The notes under the pieces: generated by a model
The model's database searches: none
The model's input: the letters and a program-made list of their open reading frames with translations, nothing else
What the model was told of the DNA's origin: nothing
Source of the DNA: Chloroflexi bacterium bin125
Lineage (GTDB): Bacteria; Chloroflexota; Dehalococcoidia; Bin125
Assembly: GCA_002239025.1 (NCBI GenBank)
Contig: MPNM01000015.1
Coordinates: 1-64,000, forward strand
Reading direction: 5' to 3'
Length of the DNA: 64,000 bases
Shown here: piece by piece, positions 1 through 9,175 of the stretch
Layout: the number at the start of each line of letters is the position of its first letter
Numbering within the stretch: the first letter of the stretch is position 1
Position numbers and translations under genes: made by a program

Positions 1-84
1 ATCCATCACTCCGAGCATCCCTCTCTCCCGACCGGTGTCGGCGCCCGCCGATCACAGGTTCGGGCTTGGCCACCAAGTGGTCTG

Positions 85-122
85 GTTTTAGACCGATCAC
101 TGGCCGAGTTTTAGAGCGATCA
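85..122. repeat. Two direct repeats, possible insertion-sequence end remnant
   Basis: The 15-mers GTTTTAGACCGATCA (85-99) and GTTTTAGAGCGATCA (108-122) differ at one base and lie 23 bp apart. Paired internal repeats of this kind occur at the ends of some insertion sequences such as the IS21 group, but no transposase is next to them, so the assignment is weak. The rest of 1-450 holds no convincing gene; short open frames there have no ribosome-binding site or recognisable product. Confidence 0.35.
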
Positions 123-450
123 ATACACCAGCGGCCATGCTCGTCGTACCAGCTAACCCCTGGCAGCCGGCTGGAGTGAGTGGCCAAGTCTCATAAGGAG
201 GCTGTTTCCTGGCATGCAACCGCCTTCGGGCCAGTTCACTTGACTCGAGCTCGAACTGGCCCACATCCGTCGGCAGGGATCTGTGTTCTTGGTTACGGGA
301 CCCGATGGAGGCAAAAGACAGGCGACTTTCCTCCGGAGGAGGGTTGGCCTCGCATTGACTCTCTAGTTTGCAAGGAACTTCGCAAGCTCGTGCCTCAGAT
401 TTGTCTCCGACGGCTCAATAGGGCACACTGGTAGACAGGGGAGTTGTCCA

Positions 451-1311
451 GTGGAACTTGGAGAGTACCAAGAGCGTTCGGCTAAGACGGATCTTCGTGC
501 GGACCCTGCTGACATTGCTTTTCCGCTGCTCGGGCTTGCTGGTGAGGTGGGCTCCCTGGTCGCGGAATACAAGAAGCACCTCAGAGCCAACACGCCCCGA
601 GAACAATTCGTGCAAGAGGCCCGCGAAGATCTGGGCGACCTTCTCTGGTACTTGGCAGCGCTGTCTCGAACACTCGATCTCTCCCTTGACGACGCCGCCC
701 GAGAAAATCTTCAGAAGATTTCCGCCGTCTGGGGCAATGACTTACCGCTTGCCACCGAATACGACGGCGAGTTTCCCATCGCGCAAAGGCTACCCCGGTC
801 CTTCATCATCCAGTTCAGGACCTATGAACATGCAGGACTCCACCACGTCGCAATGTACCTTGGCGACGCGGCTGTTGGTGACCCCCTAAACGACAACGCT
901 TACGTCGATGACGACTACCGCTTCCATGACGCCTTTCACTTGGCCTGCGCTGCCGTACTCGGTTGGTCACCAATTCTGCGTCATTTGTTGGGATGTAAGC
1001 GAAAACAGAACGATGACGTCGACCGCATAGAGGACGGAGCCCGCGCGAGGGCGATTGAAGAAGCGCTTGCGGCGTATGTGTACTCCGTGGGTCGCGGCTT
1101 CAACTACTTCCATGGAGCCAAGCGTGTCGATTGGGAACTGCTAAAGACCGTTCGTCGCATGACAGAACACCTAGAAGTGAAGAACGAGCCGCCTGTTGCC
1201 TGGCAACGTGCAATATTGCAGGCATACGAAGTCTGGAATGCTCTCGCGGAAAACGGTGGCGGCACTGTCGAAGGCAATCTTGACCAACGAACACTGAAGT
1301 TCATTTCCTAA
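451..1311 (+). CDS. MazG-like nucleotide pyrophosphohydrolase with MazG_C-type C-terminal domain
   Basis: The protein has 286 residues and a GTG start preceded by AGGGGAG about 8 bases upstream. Residues about 25-85 resemble the all-alpha MazG-like NTP pyrophosphohydrolase fold: LGLAGEVGSLVAEYKK followed by EDLGDLLWYLA. The ExxD half of the metal site is present, but the usual GExGE becomes GEVGS, so one of the expected acidic metal ligands is a serine. Residues about 150-270 form a helical domain resembling the MazG_C domain found in predicted conflict systems. MazG enzymes hydrolyse NTPs or dNTPs to NMP and PPi. The next gene, 48 bases downstream on the same strand, is a dCTP-deaminase-fold membrane protein, so a nucleotide-pool defence role is inferred. 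Activity is uncertain because of the altered motif. Confidence 0.7.
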   Translation: MELGEYQERSAKTDLRADPADIAFPLLGLAGEVGSLVAEYKKHLRANTPREQFVQEAREDLGDLLWYLAALSRTLDLSLDDAARENLQKISAVWGNDLPLATEYDGEFPIAQRLPRSFIIQFRTYEHAGLHHVAMYLGDAAVGDPLNDNAYVDDDYRFHDAFHLACAAVLGWSPILRHLLGCKRKQNDDVDRIEDGARARAIEEALAAYVYSVGRGFNYFHGAKRVDWELLKTVRRMTEHLEVKNEPPVAWQRAILQAYEVWNALAENGGGTVEGNLDQRTLKFIS

Positions 1312-1359
1312 GAACGAGAGTACGCGCGCACGTACCGATACCTTTCGGAAGGGGCACTC

Positions 1360-2175
1360 ATGGCCGTTCTGGGTAGTAGAGAAATCCTCAATCGATTGGC
1401 AAATGGGGACGTCTTCGCCCCCGAAACATGGAAGCTTGAGAACATCAAGGAAGCGTCATATGCTCTATCTTTAGCTTGGGATGGCCTTGTTGTTGATGGG
1501 AAGCCCTACCCGCCCGGATCCTGCTATCCCGAAGAGCAAATACGCATAGATCCGGGGAAGATTGCAATCCTCTCAACTGAAGAGAAGCTTCAAATGCCAG
1601 CGGATCTATCAGGTAAAGTAGGGGTGCGACTTGAGTTTGCCGCTGTGGGACTGCTGGGACTGATGGGCATTCAAGTGGATCCATATTACGGCTTCGGACA
1701 TGAGGAAGAGAGGCTGTACTTCAGGGTCGCAAACGTGAGCAACGAAACGATACGTCTTCAAAGAACCGATCATGTCTTTAACATCGAGCTGCTCCATGCC
1801 GTCGGCGCTGTCAGGCCTGCGGTGCGCAAGGAGGATGGGTGGCAGCGAATGCAGCGCATGATTAGGAATCAGCATGATACGAGTTGGACATACATTACAC
1901 GGCTGAAACAAGATGTGGATGATATTGAAGAGCGGTTTCAGAACCTCATTCTGTTTGGAGTGCTACTCGTCGCGGTGACGATTCTCGGGGTCATTAGTGC
2001 CGTAATGATTACTGCTGATGCAACCAGTGCCCCGGCGTGGTTCGCGAGTTGGGGATGGGTCATACTATTGGTAACGTTTGCCGCCGGCGGAATCGCGACT
2101 GCCACATTGGTCGGTATGGAAGCATGGCATCGCGGCGTCAAGGCCTTGGCGGCTACCAAGAGGCTGCTGAGGTAG
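1360..2175 (+). CDS. dCTP deaminase/dUTPase-fold protein with two C-terminal membrane helices
   Basis: The protein has 271 residues, an ATG start and AAGGGG 8 bases upstream. Residues about 10-150 follow the trimeric dCTP deaminase/dUTPase beta fold (LSGKVGVRLEFAAVGLLG, then IQVDPYYGF and LYFRVANVSNETIRL). By eye-alignment with E. coli Dcd, the RSS motif region reads KVG and the position of the catalytic glutamate reads arginine, so deamination is unlikely. Residues about 165-195 may be coiled coil. Two hydrophobic helices follow at about 197-220 (LFGVLLVAVTILGVISAVMI) and 228-250 (WVILLVTFAAGGIATATLVG). A pool enzyme would be soluble, so the membrane tail suggests a nucleotide sensor coupled to a membrane effector. 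It is paired with the preceding MazG-like gene. Confidence 0.65.
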   Translation: MAVLGSREILNRLANGDVFAPETWKLENIKEASYALSLAWDGLVVDGKPYPPGSCYPEEQIRIDPGKIAILSTEEKLQMPADLSGKVGVRLEFAAVGLLGLMGIQVDPYYGFGHEEERLYFRVANVSNETIRLQRTDHVFNIELLHAVGAVRPAVRKEDGWQRMQRMIRNQHDTSWTYITRLKQDVDDIEERFQNLILFGVLLVAVTILGVISAVMITADATSAPAWFASWGWVILLVTFAAGGIATATLVGMEAWHRGVKALAATKRLLR

Positions 2176-2634
2176 TCGCATAGATGCCAGGCTAAGGTAG
2201 AACTGGGACTACATTGTGGACGGAGCTGTCAGTCTGATCAAGAAATGGAAGTCGGAAACGATATAGTAGATGTGCTGTATTGGCGACCAGCGCCATTGCT
2301 GGTCCGCTAAGCCATTCACTCCTATGCTCAAGATGCGGCAACACGTGCCCTTTTCGCTCAACAGGCTGCTGGAGAACGGAAGTATGAGATCGTGGCAGGA
2401 GTGTGGAACCGATAGACGAGGAGGGTTTGGGGTGACTGGCGAGCCAGAGCGGCCAGCGACGATGATGCTGGGGCTGTCGCTGGGCGGCTTCATCCCAATG
2501 CGCCACCCGATGCGCCGGATCGAATCGCTGGGCGACTCCGCTATGAACCGGAAGTCGCCCAAGTCTGATCAGTTCCAGACGGCGGGCGGCCATTCCTCGA
2601 TCCCACATGAGCATCTACACAAGTCAAGCCTCTA
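2176..2634. other. Intergenic stretch without a supported gene
   Basis: Open frames occur on both strands, but none has a ribosome-binding site or recognisable domain. It lies between the membrane dCTP-deaminase-like gene and a decayed transposase and is probably insertion-sequence debris. Confidence 0.5.
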
Positions 2635-3493
2635 GATGGCCCTTTACACGATCCGCTTGGACCAGCAGGTCTGCAGGCAGTTGCGCTACGTTCTCCCCTT
2701 CTAGTGGTTATTGGACGTCAACATCGAGGGCGAACCGTTCCATCCGACGACGGGCGTGAAGAACCGTGAACGGCTGCTGGATGTTGATGCGACGCGTGAC
2801 CTGCTCTTGGAGGCGGTCTAGGAAACCAAGAGTCGGCAACTCTTCTCAGCTGTTCATCTCACGTTCGACGGCACACTGGTGGATGCCTGAGCCTCGCACA
2901 AGAGCTACCGTTCGCGCGACTAGGAATCGCCTCCAGGCGGTGGACGGAACCAGTCGCCGCAACTTGCACTGTGAGCATCGCCGGTGGGAGATGCATCACC
3001 CAACCCGCGTCCCTGAAACGTGCCTGTTTCGCGATGGCCCTCAGCACGAAGCGCGGCTCTGGGAACTCGGACATGTGCTGAGCGAAAACCGTCACCACCT
3101 AGACGTCGATGCCTAGCTTACCGTGGCTAACAACCACGACAAACTCGGAGCGACGTTGGCGATACTCGAACGCAGCGTCAAATGGCGGGCCACACTCGGA
3201 GCAGACCGTGCCTACGACACGCGCGATTTCGTCTGGGACCTGCGCGCGCTGGGGTGACGCCCCATGTCGCACAGAACGAACTAGGCCGGCGCAGCGCGAT
3301 CGACGGTCGAACGACCAAACATCCAGGCTTTCCCCGAACCCAGCGTCGGTGCAAGCAGGTCGAAGAGGTCTTCGGCCGGATCAAGACGGCAGGGGCGGGC
3401 GGCGAGCCGCACTACATCGGCCAGACCCGCGACAAGTTCTGATTCAAACTCTCCGCGGCGGCCTACAACCTCACACGCCAGGCCAACATCTAG
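2635..3493 (+). pseudogene. Decayed IS5-type transposase
   Basis: Fragments of an IS5-family (DDE) transposase can be read in order across several frames. The start is MALYTIRLDQQ, interrupted by TAG at 2701. Then come VNIEGEPFHPTTGVKNRE and a second TAG at 2818, followed by LFSAVHLTFDGTLVDA, a middle block around 2950-3115 and GADRAYDTRDFVWDLRALG. The C-terminal block is VTPHVAQNELGRRSAIDGRT, with RCKQVEEVFGRIKT and AAAYNLTRQANI near the end. At least four stops or frameshifts make it non-functional. No intact terminal repeats were recognised. It shows that mobile DNA has decayed between the nucleotide-pool pair and the restriction locus. Confidence 0.8.
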
Positions 3494-3662
3494 GCGGTCG
3501 CCGCATAACCGAACGGCGCCGACGCGTTCTTGGGCACCGAAACCGCGACCCGACCTCGCACCCTCAGGCCTTCAAGACGCCAGCCGTTGTCCGCGGTCCG
3601 CCACAAAACAGCCTTCAATCACGGGGTCATCCGGCTGCGACCATCAATGTTTCAGGAGCCAG

Positions 3663-6600
3663 CTAAGCGTCTGGCGACCCGACAGGGTACCGCGGTTTCT
3701 CTTCTGTCCTGGCACTGACCGCCTCGTGAATCTCACGGACTAAGCCAGTAAGCACGATCTCTTGGAAGTCCTGCTCATTCATGAATCTCGACACTAGCGC
3801 GTCATTCTCGCTCATGCGCTCGTACATGAGGTGCTGAATCCGAGGACTGATGACTAGCTTGAAGTTGTCCAGGGAGTTTGCCAGAGCCGTCTGGCGAATC
3901 TGCTCGTTCTCGACAGCGCTCTCTTTGATTTGCTCGAAGAACAGCCGGTCCGCATCTGTAAACTCAGTGCCGAATCGGTCGTTGAGATTCTCGATGATCT
4001 CCGAGAGCGGCGCACGCTCTTCTTCTGGATTTGCGGTGCCGACCTCGGTCGGGCTGCTGACGTACTCGAGCGGTCCCTCGGCGATAGAGATTGCTCCTGA
4101 AGACTGGCGGGTGAGTCGGTAGAACTCAAGCTCCACATCGTCGCCAATGTCGATGATGTCCTCTCTATTTGGACGCACCTGTGGGAGAAGCGCGCGACCG
4201 AATGCGGAGAGTCGCTCGTAGTCGTGATCGCCGTAGGGAATGATCTGACTGAGGAAGGAGTATAGATTCACGAATGCCTGCAAGCGGTCGCGAAACTCCT
4301 TCTGTCCGTCATCTTCCAATTCACGGAATCGTTCGACTGTTGGTTGCAGCAGGCCGGCTAGTTGGGCATGGACGCTCTTCGCCCCTCCAGGGCCAGCCGA
4401 GAAGAATGCTTGCGCGAACGCTTCGACTTCGCTCCAGTGGTAGACCTGCGTCTGATCGAGTTGATGCTTCAGTTCTTCCAGCCGGTAGGGATCAGATTCC
4501 TCCAAGAGCTGGGTCTGGTCGTAGTAGGGCTTGAATGCAGCGCGAATGTCCTCGGGATCGTTGACGAAATCGAGAACGAAGGGCGGCTGTTTCCCGGTTG
4601 CGGTGCGGTTGAGACGTGAGAGTGTCTGCACCGCCTGGACGCCGTCGAGGCGCTTGTCGACGTACATGGCCTGGAGCAGCGGCTGGTCGAATCCGGTCTG
4701 GTACTTTTCGGCAACGAGGAGGACGTTGTAGTCGGACGAGGCAAATCGTGCCGGCAGTGCCGACTCGCCGATTGGCTTGCCGCTAACGACATCAGTGTTC
4801 ATGCTGGGCTCGGTGAAATCCTCACCAGTGTCCGGATCGTTGACCGTTCCGCTAAAGGCCACCAACGGACGAACGTCGTCGTAACCCCGTTCGGCGATGT
4901 ACTTCTTGAACGCGTTCATGTAACGCACTGCGTGTAGACGCGACGATGTGACCACCATCGCCTTGGCTCGGCCGCCCATGAGAAATCGCACGTTGTTGCG
5001 GAAGTGCTCAACGATCACCTCCGTCTTTTGTGCGATGTTGTGTTCGTGCAGGTGCGCGAACTTGGCAATCGCCGTCGAGGTGCGACGCTTGGGCAGTTCC
5101 GGATCGTCTTCGGCGTCCTTGACGAGCTTGAAGTAGGCATCGTAGTCGATGTAGTGCTGGAGCACGTCGAGGATGAACCCCTCCTCGATCGCCTGGCGCA
5201 TGCTGTAGAGATGGAACGGGATTGGGGTCGCATCTGGCGCTGCCTTGCGGCCGAATAGCTCCAGCGTCTTGCCCTTGGGGGTAGCCGTAAAGGCAAAGAA
5301 CGATAGGTTCGGTTGCGGGCCGCGTGACTCTACTACCGCGTTGAGCACATCCTCTCCGTCCTCGCTCGCCTCAAGCGCCTCTTGTGCCCGTGAACCGAGG
5401 ACGCCTTTCATCTCGCGCGCGGATTCGCCCGATTGACTGGAGTGCGCCTCATCGACGATGACTGCGTACTGGCGCATCGCGATGTGTTTGCGCCACTCTA
5501 TCTGTCGCTCAAGATCGGACTCGGACGGAGCGTCGACAGAGTCTGCGCCCGCCACTGCCAGGAGGCCCCTCATGACAAACGGGAACTTCTGCAGCGTTGT
5601 GATCACAATCTTGGTGCCGTCAACCAGTGCCTCAGCCAGTTGACGCGAGTCCTGGTCGATCGGCTTGACGACACCTTGGGCGTGTTCGATCTGGTAGATG
5701 GCGTCTTGGAGCTGCCGATCGAGCACTCGGCGGTCGGTGATCACGATCACACAATCGAAGACCTTCTCGTCCGCATCAGTATGCAAACTCGCCAGACGAT
5801 GCGAGAGCCAGGAGATACTGTTCGTCTTGCCGCTGCCGGCGGAGTGCTGGATCAGGTAGTTGTGGCCCGACCCTTCGGCTTTCGCCGTTGCGACAAGCCG
5901 GTTGACCGAATCGAGCTGGTGATAGCGCGGGAAGATTACCGATTCGCTCTTAACGGTTCGCGCTCCCTTCTCGTCCTCAATCTTCTCCTCGCGGGTCTCG
6001 GTGAAGATGTACGAGCCGATGATGTCGAGGAACCGCTCTCTGCCCAGCACTTCCTGCCAGAAGTAGCTCGTCCGATATCCGGAAAGGTTCGGTGGGTTGC
6101 CGGCGCCGCATTCGATACCGCCAGGGTTGCTGCCCCGATTGAAGGGGAGGAAGCGAGTCTTCTCGCCTTGCAGCCGCGTGGTCATGTGGACTTCGTCCGT
6201 GTCGGCGGCGAAGTGGACGAGGGCGCGCTTCTGGAATCGGAACAGCGGCGCGTTGGGATCGCGGTCCTGCTGATACTGGCGGATGGCGCTCTTCCAGGTC
6301 TGGCCAGTCATCGGATTCTTGAGCTCGCAGGTCGCGACCGGGATGCCGTTGAGCGCGAACAACAGGTCAATCTCGTGGCCCTGGCTGGGATGGCAGCGCG
6401 CTTGACGAGTCACCGAGAGTTCATTGCGTTCGAATCGCTTCAGCGCGTCCTCGTTGAGACCGTGTGCAGGCTTGAAGTAGGCCAGCCGGAAGGTCTGGCC
6501 GAAGAACTTGAACCCATGACGCAGTACGTGCAGCGAGCCCTTGTTGTCGAGCTCCTTCAGCAACACCTCGATGATTCGAGTTTCGAGGTCATTCTTGTGC

Positions 6601-6779
6601 AGCGCACGCATCTTGTTCCACTGCTCAGGCTGCGTGTCGCGCATGAACGCGATTGCGGGTTCGGCGAACAGCGCGTGGTTGGTATCCCAATCTTCCCGGA
6701 CGCCTTTCACCCAGCCGGCATCGAGCAGCATCGACTCGATGGTCGCCTCGTACGCCTGCTCTTTGGTCTGGGTGGCCAT
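3663..6779 (-). CDS. hsdR: Type I restriction enzyme R subunit (HsdR)
   Basis: The protein has 1,038 residues when started at the ATG at 6779 (MATQTKEQAYEATIESMLL); an in-frame extension upstream is Arg-rich and unlike HsdR. HsdR cuts and translocates DNA as the motor-nuclease subunit of the HsdRMS complex. A PD-(D/E)XK nuclease lies at about 135-155 (EIDLLFALNGIPVATCELKN). The superfamily 2 motor follows with Walker A SAGSGKT near 315, DEAH near 443 and FTATPKGKTLE near 510. The length is normal for the family. The cognate hsdS and hsdM lie about 1 kb downstream in coordinates on the same strand, separated by a toxin-antitoxin pair on the other strand. No disruption is visible. Confidence 0.95.
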   Translation of the reverse strand: MATQTKEQAYEATIESMLLDAGWVKGVREDWDTNHALFAEPAIAFMRDTQPEQWNKMRALHKNDLETRIIEVLLKELDNKGSLHVLRHGFKFFGQTFRLAYFKPAHGLNEDALKRFERNELSVTRQARCHPSQGHEIDLLFALNGIPVATCELKNPMTGQTWKSAIRQYQQDRDPNAPLFRFQKRALVHFAADTDEVHMTTRLQGEKTRFLPFNRGSNPGGIECGAGNPPNLSGYRTSYFWQEVLGRERFLDIIGSYIFTETREEKIEDEKGARTVKSESVIFPRYHQLDSVNRLVATAKAEGSGHNYLIQHSAGSGKTNSISWLSHRLASLHTDADEKVFDCVIVITDRRVLDRQLQDAIYQIEHAQGVVKPIDQDSRQLAEALVDGTKIVITTLQKFPFVMRGLLAVAGADSVDAPSESDLERQIEWRKHIAMRQYAVIVDEAHSSQSGESAREMKGVLGSRAQEALEASEDGEDVLNAVVESRGPQPNLSFFAFTATPKGKTLELFGRKAAPDATPIPFHLYSMRQAIEEGFILDVLQHYIDYDAYFKLVKDAEDDPELPKRRTSTAIAKFAHLHEHNIAQKTEVIVEHFRNNVRFLMGGRAKAMVVTSSRLHAVRYMNAFKKYIAERGYDDVRPLVAFSGTVNDPDTGEDFTEPSMNTDVVSGKPIGESALPARFASSDYNVLLVAEKYQTGFDQPLLQAMYVDKRLDGVQAVQTLSRLNRTATGKQPPFVLDFVNDPEDIRAAFKPYYDQTQLLEESDPYRLEELKHQLDQTQVYHWSEVEAFAQAFFSAGPGGAKSVHAQLAGLLQPTVERFRELEDDGQKEFRDRLQAFVNLYSFLSQIIPYGDHDYERLSAFGRALLPQVRPNREDIIDIGDDVELEFYRLTRQSSGAISIAEGPLEYVSSPTEVGTANPEEERAPLSEIIENLNDRFGTEFTDADRLFFEQIKESAVENEQIRQTALANSLDNFKLVISPRIQHLMYERMSENDALVSRFMNEQDFQEIVLTGLVREIHEAVSARTEEKPRYPVGSPDA

Positions 6780-6896
6780 AAAGACCGTCTCCGTTCGCAC
6801 TATCGAACTGTGACCACAATACCGCCGACCGGCTCGGCGTCTTGACGACGTGGATCGCCCACGCGACACTTGCCTCTAAGGGATAGAGTGACCGCC

Positions 6897-7451
6897 ATGA
6901 TGAGATTTGTCTTCGACGAACACCGTGCGGCCCAAGCCGCTTCGATCCTTCTGGACCGCGCTGGCGGCTCGATGGAGTACATCAAGCTGATCAAGCTGCT
7001 CTACCTTGTCGATCGCGCTGCACTGATCGAGACCGGATCACCGATCACCGGTGACCACTACGTCTCAATGAAACACGGCCCTGTCCTGAGCAAGGTGCTC
7101 AACCTGATCAAGCAATCTTTGCCACGTGAAGATTCAATCTGGCACAAGTACGTCCAGCGACAGCACTTTAACGTCAAGCTTGTCGACACTGCGGCCTCCG
7201 ACCAGCTTGCGGAGTACGACAGCGACCTGCTGAACAGCATCTTCGACTCCTACGGCAGCTGGAGGTCCTGGGCAGTAGTCGACCACACGCACTCCTTGCC
7301 TGAGTGGACGGACCCTGGCGAGACTTCGATCCCGATCGATCCCGCGGACATTCTTCGCTACGCGGGCTTCGACTCAAATGAACTCCGCTTGGCGGTTGAG
7401 CAAGCGGAGGCTGCCTACTCCATGCGCACTCAGCTGGCGATGGCCGAGTGA
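6897..7451 (+). CDS. Panacea-domain (SocA-like, DUF4065) antitoxin
   Basis: The protein has about 184 residues from the ATG at 6897; an alternative ATG lies three bases later, and an upstream in-frame TTG is less likely. The N-terminal part (AASILLDRAGGSMEYIKLIK, then LLYLVDRAAL, SPITGDHYVSMKHGPVLSKV) is typical of the Panacea/SocA family, which neutralises unrelated toxins encoded next to it. It overlaps the next gene by four bases (GTGA), as expected for a co-translated antitoxin-toxin pair. It is divergent from hsdR with a 117-bp shared promoter region, so it sits inside the restriction locus but is transcribed independently. Family assignment is by sequence recognition; the toxin pairing is inference from overlap. 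Confidence 0.85.
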   Translation: MMRFVFDEHRAAQAASILLDRAGGSMEYIKLIKLLYLVDRAALIETGSPITGDHYVSMKHGPVLSKVLNLIKQSLPREDSIWHKYVQRQHFNVKLVDTAASDQLAEYDSDLLNSIFDSYGSWRSWAVVDHTHSLPEWTDPGETSIPIDPADILRYAGFDSNELRLAVEQAEAAYSMRTQLAMAE

Positions 7452-7831
7452 ACCCAGGCGACACGCTCACCGGCCTCGACGCACAGAATCACCTTTGGAT
7501 TGTCTTGGCTGTTTCAGTCGCAGATGGAACCGCTGTCGTCGCGAATCTCACAACACACGATCAGCCCGGCAAGACCTTTTGTAGCCGTGACTGTGTAGTC
7601 GTTCGACCGGGCGAACATCCCTACCCATCGCACGACTCGTGCGTCTTCTATCGCGACGCGTTCCTAACCCGATTAGACGTGCTTCAACGAGGCTTGGACA
7701 ACAGCACCTATTCCCTCGATGACCCACTCTCGGAAGCATTGCTGGCGCGAATTCAACAGGGCGCCCTCAGATCGCGGCTCGTTAATCAACCGGTCAAGGC
7801 TGCGATTCGGCAGGGCCTCGGTCAGAGCTAG
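7448..7831 (+). CDS. Putative toxin partner of the Panacea antitoxin, PemK/MazF-like barrel
   Basis: The protein has 127 residues and starts with a GTG that overlaps the antitoxin stop. The N-terminal half, with HLWIVLAVSVADGTAVVANL and then CVVVRPGEHPYPSHDSCVFY, resembles small SH3-like beta-barrel proteins related to PemK/MazF toxins, which cleave RNA. No catalytic set can be assigned with certainty, so the ribonuclease role is a guess and the toxin role rests mostly on position behind a Panacea gene. Its last 38 bases overlap the 3-prime end of hsdS tail to tail, so transcripts from the two strands would be partly antisense to each other. Confidence 0.6.
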   Translation: MNPGDTLTGLDAQNHLWIVLAVSVADGTAVVANLTTHDQPGKTFCSRDCVVVRPGEHPYPSHDSCVFYRDAFLTRLDVLQRGLDNSTYSLDDPLSEALLARIQQGALRSRLVNQPVKAAIRQGLGQS

Positions 7832-9173
7832 CGGTCTCACGAACATCGATCTTGCCCGTCACCGCAGCTGTGATGAGTGCGGTTCGATACTCCTGTTGGC
7901 GCTCGATTGCCCTACTGATGCGGGCCAACAAGCCGTCAATTCCGCTAACTCGGGTCTCAAGGAAAGATACGATTGAGCTTTGTTCTTGCCGAGGAGGGAC
8001 CGGAAACTGAAGTGCGCCGACAGTCGTCGTTTCAAGTCGCCGAGTACCATGTGCAGACTCATCAGTGAGCCTCACCAGCCGATCGCCGAATCCAATCAAG
8101 GCCCAATACAGATAGTGCTGCACAACATCACTCTTCGATCTCAACGCCTTCATGTCTTGATTAATCGCCAGTGGCGCACCAGTCATGGCCACTGGGAATG
8201 AGTGGGCGAGAATCATACCTCGAACAACAATCAACACCGTCTCAAGCGGAAGAATGTTCACCGACGACTCCCTGACAGCCGCCAAGGAGATGTGATCCTC
8301 GGCGTCAATCAGTTCCGCCCGTTTCATGTCCTTGGGCGAAACCCAAGGGATGTCGCCATCCCAGAAGTCGTCTCGGGCCTTTGATGGTGTCGCCCCTGAT
8401 TGAAGCGAAACGAGCCTCTTCAGACATTGCACATCCCAATGCTCCGGGACGTCTCCCAACCACTCCACGCCTGAGGGCTTGAGGCGGGGCGATGGGTCGA
8501 GGCCGGCGGCGCGGGCGGCCTCGGGCGGGAGACCGCGCGTCACTGTGCGCGTGATCAACGCCGTCCGATACTCCTGCAGCCGCTCAATCAGCAACCGCTT
8601 CTTCGCAATCAGCGAGTCAATCCGCTCCGTCTCCCGGTCAAGGAAGGCGGCAATGTCGCGCTGCTCGTCGAGGGGTGGGAGAGGAAGAGGCACGCTTCCC
8701 AGATTCGCTGGGGTTAGTTCCATGAACGTGGAGCCTTGGCCAAGCGATTCGAGCACCTGGCGCGCAGATTCCACAGCGTAGTAGCCAAAGGTGCTGTCGA
8801 TCTGCGGGCCAGGGACAAGTGTCCGACAACCCTGATTGGTCGCAGCATTTGTTGCCGTAATCGCCAAGTGTCCGATCGGGGCCCTCGTAGACACTACAAG
8901 GGAACCCTTCGGACACAAGGATGCGCTACAACTCTGCAACCCAGCGACGGTGATCATTCGGCGACCGCCTTCAATTCGATGGCCCTGATTCTGCCCAAGA
9001 TCCTCGGGAGTAAGCCAGACGACTTCACCGTCCCAGTACTCCCCGACGCTACTCTGCGGTGTGCCGCCATTCACGATCCTGAACCATCGCTTAGCATGGC
9101 CAGCATCCCAGTGCACCGGTATCTTGCCAAGCCACTCGACGCCAGAATCGTTGTAGTCCGAGTATCGTTGCAT
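7794..9173 (-). CDS. hsdS: Type I restriction specificity subunit (HsdS)
   Basis: The protein has 459 residues from the ATG at 9173, two bases after the stop of the preceding NTPase gene; a TTG at 9179 would overlap that stop. HsdS recognises the bipartite DNA target and scaffolds HsdM and HsdR. Two target-recognition halves are visible, each introduced by the same conserved element: DSGVEWLGKIPVHW at about 10-24 and PSGVEWLGDVPEHW near 235. Each half ends in a helical conserved region (LPPLDEQRDIAAFLDRETER and VPPRQEQSSIVSFLETRV). The length and two-fold repeat are normal, so specificity appears intact. Confidence 0.93.
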   Translation of the reverse strand: MQRYSDYNDSGVEWLGKIPVHWDAGHAKRWFRIVNGGTPQSSVGEYWDGEVVWLTPEDLGQNQGHRIEGGRRMITVAGLQSCSASLCPKGSLVVSTRAPIGHLAITATNAATNQGCRTLVPGPQIDSTFGYYAVESARQVLESLGQGSTFMELTPANLGSVPLPLPPLDEQRDIAAFLDRETERIDSLIAKKRLLIERLQEYRTALITRTVTRGLPPEAARAAGLDPSPRLKPSGVEWLGDVPEHWDVQCLKRLVSLQSGATPSKARDDFWDGDIPWVSPKDMKRAELIDAEDHISLAAVRESSVNILPLETVLIVVRGMILAHSFPVAMTGAPLAINQDMKALRSKSDVVQHYLYWALIGFGDRLVRLTDESAHGTRRLETTTVGALQFPVPPRQEQSSIVSFLETRVSGIDGLLARISRAIERQQEYRTALITAAVTGKIDVRETASSDRGPAESQP

Positions 9174-9175
9174 TT

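Noticed and set aside
1-450. Left attachment site of the mobile element
   Set aside because: No copy of the tRNA-Arg 3-prime end was found by eye here or elsewhere in the window, so the left boundary is probably outside.
5433-6845. A 470-codon open frame on the plus strand opposite hsdR
   Set aside because: It is antisense to the clear hsdR reading frame; high G+C produces long shadow frames. No domain was recognised.
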